From NCBI GenBank assembly GCA_963705325.1, contig OY970069.1, forward strand, positions 1,984,001-2,048,000: a DNA stretch of 64,000 nucleotides. Direction: 5' to 3'. Below are positions 60,676 to 64,000 of the stretch, one piece after another (within the stretch, counting starts at the first letter, position 1; each line of letters starts with the position of its first letter). This DNA is from DATARH01 sp963705325. Its GTDB lineage: Bacteria; Pseudomonadota; Alphaproteobacteria; ATCC43930; CGMCC-115725. A program made the translations under genes and the position numbers. The notes under the pieces are model-generated. The model was not told the origin of the DNA. It saw only the letters and a list, made by a program, of their open reading frames with translations, and did not search any database.

Positions 60676-63147
60676 ATGCCCCGTGAACGGAAACCGCATT
60701 CCGGCGAACGTTCCGTTGCCGCCGAGCGTCAGCGGGTCGCATTAGAAGCCGGCGAAATCGGCACGTGGTCTTGGGACCTTATAACCGACCGCATGAGTTG
60801 GTCGGCGCAGATGTTTCGGAATCTCGGCCTGTCTCCCGACTCAGGTGAAGATCTTTATGCGCGGCTGCTGGGAGCGATAGACCCGAACGAACGAGAATTT
60901 GCCGATAACTCTTTTCGCCGGTTTCGCATTTGCCCGGGGCCGATCCGCCTCGAAGTCAGGTTGGTATGGCCCAGCAAAGAACCGCATTGGATTGTCTTTC
61001 TTGGTCAAGTCGTCACCGGTAGCGATGGCATGCCGTCCGAGATGCTCGGAATTACGATCGACAGCACGCGCCGACGAAGAAACGAGGAGGAAGCAGCGGC
61101 TGCACTGCGTCAAAGCGAGCAGCAACTGCGCGAACTAAACGAGCAAATGGCGTTTCGTGCTGAAGAGCGCGCCCGTCAACTGGGCGCCAGTCGCGCGCAA
61201 ATGCAAGCAATCTTCGACAATTCACCGGATTGGCTAACGCTGTTTCGCGCCACCGCGGATGGCCGCTTTGTTTACGAGGATATGAACCGGGCGACCGAAA
61301 TCGCCTACGGGCTCGACCGCGAGCAAGTCATTGGCCGCGCGCTAGAAGAAATTCTGGGGGTCGAGCAGGCCCAACTGCCGCTGCGTCTAATGCGAGCCTG
61401 CATCGAGACCGGGCATAACCAGCGATACAACGCAGAGCGGTCGATGGCCGGCGTAACCCGCTCGATCGACGTGATGTTCGTCCGGGTACCTGAGCGATAC
61501 GACGGCGATTACCGCATCATGGCGACGGCCCGCGACATCACCGAGCGGAAAGCTGCCGAGGCGATGCTCCGGAGCAGCGAGGAGCAATTCAGGCGTCTCG
61601 TTCAAGGCGTCACTGATTACTCGCTCTACATGCTCACCCTAGACGGAAAGGTGGCGAGCTGGAACGTCGGCGCACAACGAATTAAGGGCTATATGCCCGA
61701 AGAGATTATTGGTCAGCATTTCTCGCAATTCTACACCGAGGAGGATCGGCGAAGCGGTGAGCCCGAGCGCGCGTTAGCGACAGCGTTGCGTGAAGGAAGA
61801 TTTGAGAAAGAAGGTTGGCGGGTTCGCAAGAACGGCGAGCGATTTTGGGCCAATGTCATCATCGACGCGATCCGCGAGGGCGAGGGCGAGGGCGAGGGCG
61901 AGGGCGAGGGCGAGGTTATCGGTTTTGCCAAAATCACTCGCGATATTACCGAGCAACGCGACGCACGAGCCGCTCTCGATCGGACACGGGAAGCCTTGTT
62001 TCAGTTGCAGAAAATGGAGGCTATCGGACAGCTCACCGGAGGCATCGCGCACGATTTCAACAATCTGCTGACTGCTATCATAGGGAGCCTCGAAATCGCC
62101 GGCCGGCGTGGTTCCGATCAATCTGTAAAGCGCCTTATTGACAACGCCATGCGCGCTGCTCAGCGCGGCGCGGCCCTGACTCAGCGAATGCTCGTCTTTG
62201 CGCGGCGTCAGGGGCTCGACGTCCGGCCGTTAGATATTCCGACGCTGGTTCGTGGCATGGGCGAGATGCTCGAACGATCTCTCGGCCCCTCGGTGCTGAT
62301 CGAAACTCGCTTTCCGCTAAATCTTCAGTGGGTCAAGACCGACCCGAACCAGCTCGAAATGGCGCTGCTTAACCTGATGGTCAATGCTCGCGATGCGATG
62401 CCGCGAGGCGGACCTATCATCGTGGCCGCGAGACCTGAAACGGTCTCGGGCAGCCAAGGGCGATTGGGCCCAGGTTCCTACGTCTGCCTATCGGTCACAG
62501 ACACCGGCGAGGGAATGGACGAGGGCACGCTATCGAGAGCGATTGAGCCGTTTTTCACCACCAAGGAAGTGGGCAAGGGAACCGGCCTTGGCCTGCCGAT
62601 GGTACATGGCTTCGCTCAGGAGTCGGGTGGGGAATTGGTTTTGAAAAGCCGAAAGGGGCAGGGCACGACCGCTGAGTTGTGGTTGCCGGTAGCCGAGAAA
62701 TCTCCTGTCGCGGTCGCCGAGACCAGCGCAGCTGCGCCATCCGCACCCGTCCCGAACCTGACCGTGCTGGTCGTCGATGACGATCCGATGGTCCTTACCA
62801 ATATGGCCGCAATGCTGGATGACCTCGGACATACCGTTCTTGAGGCAGCCTCCGCCGGCGAAGCGCTCGCCATCCTTCATCGGGAGAGCGCGATCCAGCT
62901 CGTGCTGACCGATCACGCCATGCCCCAGATGACCGGCCTGCAATTGATCGAAGAGATCAAGAGCGGCTGGCCGGACCTGCCGGTCATTTTGGCGAGCGGC
63001 TTTGCCGAGCTCCCACCGGGAGCCGCTCCATTGCAGATCACGCTCGCCAAGCCGTTCCTGCAATACGATCTGGCGCAAGCCGTGGAAGCCGCATTGGAAG
63101 ACGCCCAAACGCGCCGCGTCGTGCGGTTTCGCACGCCTACAACTTAG
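60676..63147 (+). CDS. Hybrid histidine kinase with PAS domains and receiver
   Basis: An 823-residue soluble sensor. PAS-like units lie at ~20-135, ~190-295 and ~300-430 (DYSLYMLTLDGKVASWNVGA ... GFAKITRDITEQ). The dimerization domain has H459 in GGIAHDFNNLLTAIIG. The ATPase motifs are NARDAMPRGG, DTGEGMDEGT and GTGLGLPMVHG. The receiver Asp is D746 (VLTDHAMPQMTG). An in-frame GAGGGC hexamer repeat (residues ~401-412, EG repeated) sits in the last PAS loop. No membrane segment. It may sense light, redox or a small ligand. It is convergent with the KaiC-like remnant; such pairs are common in alphaproteobacteria. Confidence 0.9.
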   Translation: MPRERKPHSGERSVAAERQRVALEAGEIGTWSWDLITDRMSWSAQMFRNLGLSPDSGEDLYARLLGAIDPNEREFADNSFRRFRICPGPIRLEVRLVWPSKEPHWIVFLGQVVTGSDGMPSEMLGITIDSTRRRRNEEEAAAALRQSEQQLRELNEQMAFRAEERARQLGASRAQMQAIFDNSPDWLTLFRATADGRFVYEDMNRATEIAYGLDREQVIGRALEEILGVEQAQLPLRLMRACIETGHNQRYNAERSMAGVTRSIDVMFVRVPERYDGDYRIMATARDITERKAAEAMLRSSEEQFRRLVQGVTDYSLYMLTLDGKVASWNVGAQRIKGYMPEEIIGQHFSQFYTEEDRRSGEPERALATALREGRFEKEGWRVRKNGERFWANVIIDAIREGEGEGEGEGEGEVIGFAKITRDITEQRDARAALDRTREALFQLQKMEAIGQLTGGIAHDFNNLLTAIIGSLEIAGRRGSDQSVKRLIDNAMRAAQRGAALTQRMLVFARRQGLDVRPLDIPTLVRGMGEMLERSLGPSVLIETRFPLNLQWVKTDPNQLEMALLNLMVNARDAMPRGGPIIVAARPETVSGSQGRLGPGSYVCLSVTDTGEGMDEGTLSRAIEPFFTTKEVGKGTGLGLPMVHGFAQESGGELVLKSRKGQGTTAELWLPVAEKSPVAVAETSAAAPSAPVPNLTVLVVDDDPMVLTNMAAMLDDLGHTVLEAASAGEALAILHRESAIQLVLTDHAMPQMTGLQLIEEIKSGWPDLPVILASGFAELPPGAAPLQITLAKPFLQYDLAQAVEAALEDAQTRRVVRFRTPTT
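61876..61911 (+). repeat. Six tandem GAGGGC hexamers inside the kinase gene
   Basis: Six exact copies plus a partial seventh (GAGGTT). Each copy adds Glu-Gly to a PAS loop, so copy-number change keeps the frame. Confidence 0.9.
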
Positions 63148-63164
63148 TCTTCCACTCGTAACTC

Positions 63165-64000
63165 TCATTCCGAAAAAGGCGAAGGGGCGAGCGGGTAACC
63201 GTCAAGCTCGACGCCATGTCGCACGCTGTACGCAAATTCCCCGGGCGACATCTCGGCCGGGTCGATCTGCTGCACCCGGATTTTGCCGGAATCGACATGG
63301 ACTTGCAGCGGCATGCCGAGTCCCTCGGCCCGCGCGAACACTGTTCCCAGCCCCTCATCGAACGCGAACACACCGACCCGCTCGCCCCGTGCCGCCGCGG
63401 CCATCGCATAGGTCAGAGCGATCGACGATTTGCCGACCCCGGCACCGCCGATCAGCAGCATGCTCGTACCCCGTTCGATGCCTCCGCCGAGCAATGCGTC
63501 GAGTTGGGAGGAGCCCGTCGAGGTGATCTCGCCTAGGAACGCTTTGTGGTGTTCCGCGGCCACCTGGCGCGGGTAGATGGCGAGCCCGCCAGTTTGGATC
63601 GTGAAATTGTGATACCCACCGCGATACTTATGCCGCGCATCTTGACGACGCGAAGCCGGCGACGCTCGGCGCCGTATTCGATGGCCAGCTGCTCCAGCGT
63701 GATGACCCCATGCGCGATGCTGTGCAGCTGGAGATCGTTGTCGTTCGACGACAAATCGTCGAGTAACATCACCGTGCACCGTCGGCCGGCGAAGAAATTC
63801 TTCAAGGCAAGAATTTGCCTTCGATAGCGCAGCGAGTTTTGCGAGAGCAAACGCATCTCCGAAAGGGAGTCGAAGACGACGCGTTTCGGATTTACCTCAC
63901 GCACTCGGTCGAGAATGCTTTTGGTGGTCTCGCTAAGTTCCAGCTCCGCCGGATGGAACAGCGTCAACTCCTGATCCGGATCGAGGCTTGCTTCCGGCGG
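63165..64000 (-). pseudogene. KaiC-like ATPase, frameshifted and truncated (5' end off the window)
   Basis: The visible part begins in the first KaiC domain (RVREVNPKRVVFDSLSEMRL, LKNFFAGRRCTVMLLDDLSS, HGVITLEQLAIEYGAERRRL). A one-base change near 63630 moves the frame to KYRGGYHNFTIQTGGLAIYP, and the second domain follows with Walker A GGAGVGKSSIAL. It ends at 63165 soon after FAYSVRHGVE, far short of the second-domain Walker B and C-terminus. KaiC-like proteins in non-cyanobacteria act in stress or timing. Here the gene is probably dead. Confidence 0.75.

Overview
The window looks like chromosome of a high-GC alphaproteobacterium, most like the Hyphomicrobiales (Bradyrhizobium type). That placement is inference. 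It rests on an fds-type NAD-dependent formate dehydrogenase operon, an initiator tRNA-Met, rhizobial-style small secreted and PRC-barrel proteins, and several sites matching the alphaproteobacterial EcfG stress promoter (GGAAC-N16/17-NGTT).

Layout. 1-3871: two tandem paralogous SAM/adenylate-cyclase/ATPase genes on the minus strand, the first cut by the window edge. 4455-6684: an MFS exporter and a frameshifted ABC substrate-binding gene. 7222-17274: a formate oxidation operon holding two MoeA-type molybdenum insertases (one fused to a periplasmic-binding-like domain), a LysR regulator, fdsG, fdsB, fdsA, fdhD and fdsD. 17552-22583: a plasmid/ICE-like patch with a VirD4-type coupling protein and a ParB-like protein, followed by hairpins. 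22650-29725: accessory genes of unknown function, an XRE regulator with a possible operator and an SD-masking hairpin, and a 1303-residue glycine-rich secreted protein built from three modules. 30235-33684: a PEP-mutase/isocitrate-lyase-like enzyme, AraC regulator, DUF6790 membrane protein and VOC protein.

34025-37934: an initiator tRNA-Met with a compact, translationally coupled recombinase operon against its 3' end (tyrosine, tyrosine, large serine). The serine recombinase frame runs antisense through the tRNA terminator and ends on the anticodon. 38166-44387: IS110 and IS3 remnants among small secreted or membrane proteins.

39684-58800 reads as a general-stress region. Ten EcfG-like sites were found, most 20-60 bp upstream of starts. 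They precede a HTH/response-regulator pair, PRC-barrel, CsbD-like and plasmid-stabilization-like genes, a 27-residue membrane peptide, a Spy/CpxP-like protein and an ECF sigma factor. Trehalose and glycogen enzymes (TreZ, GH133) and an SLC13 transporter lie among them. An IS630 element has landed between one such promoter and the Spy-like gene.

59003-64000: an NRAMP gene truncated by an IS3 end, an IS110/IS3 chimera, a hybrid histidine kinase with an in-frame GAGGGC repeat, and a broken KaiC-like gene. Several genes need one indel to be read through, so either accessory genes are decaying or the assembly carries indel errors. Nothing here was computed or searched; family names come from reading motifs.
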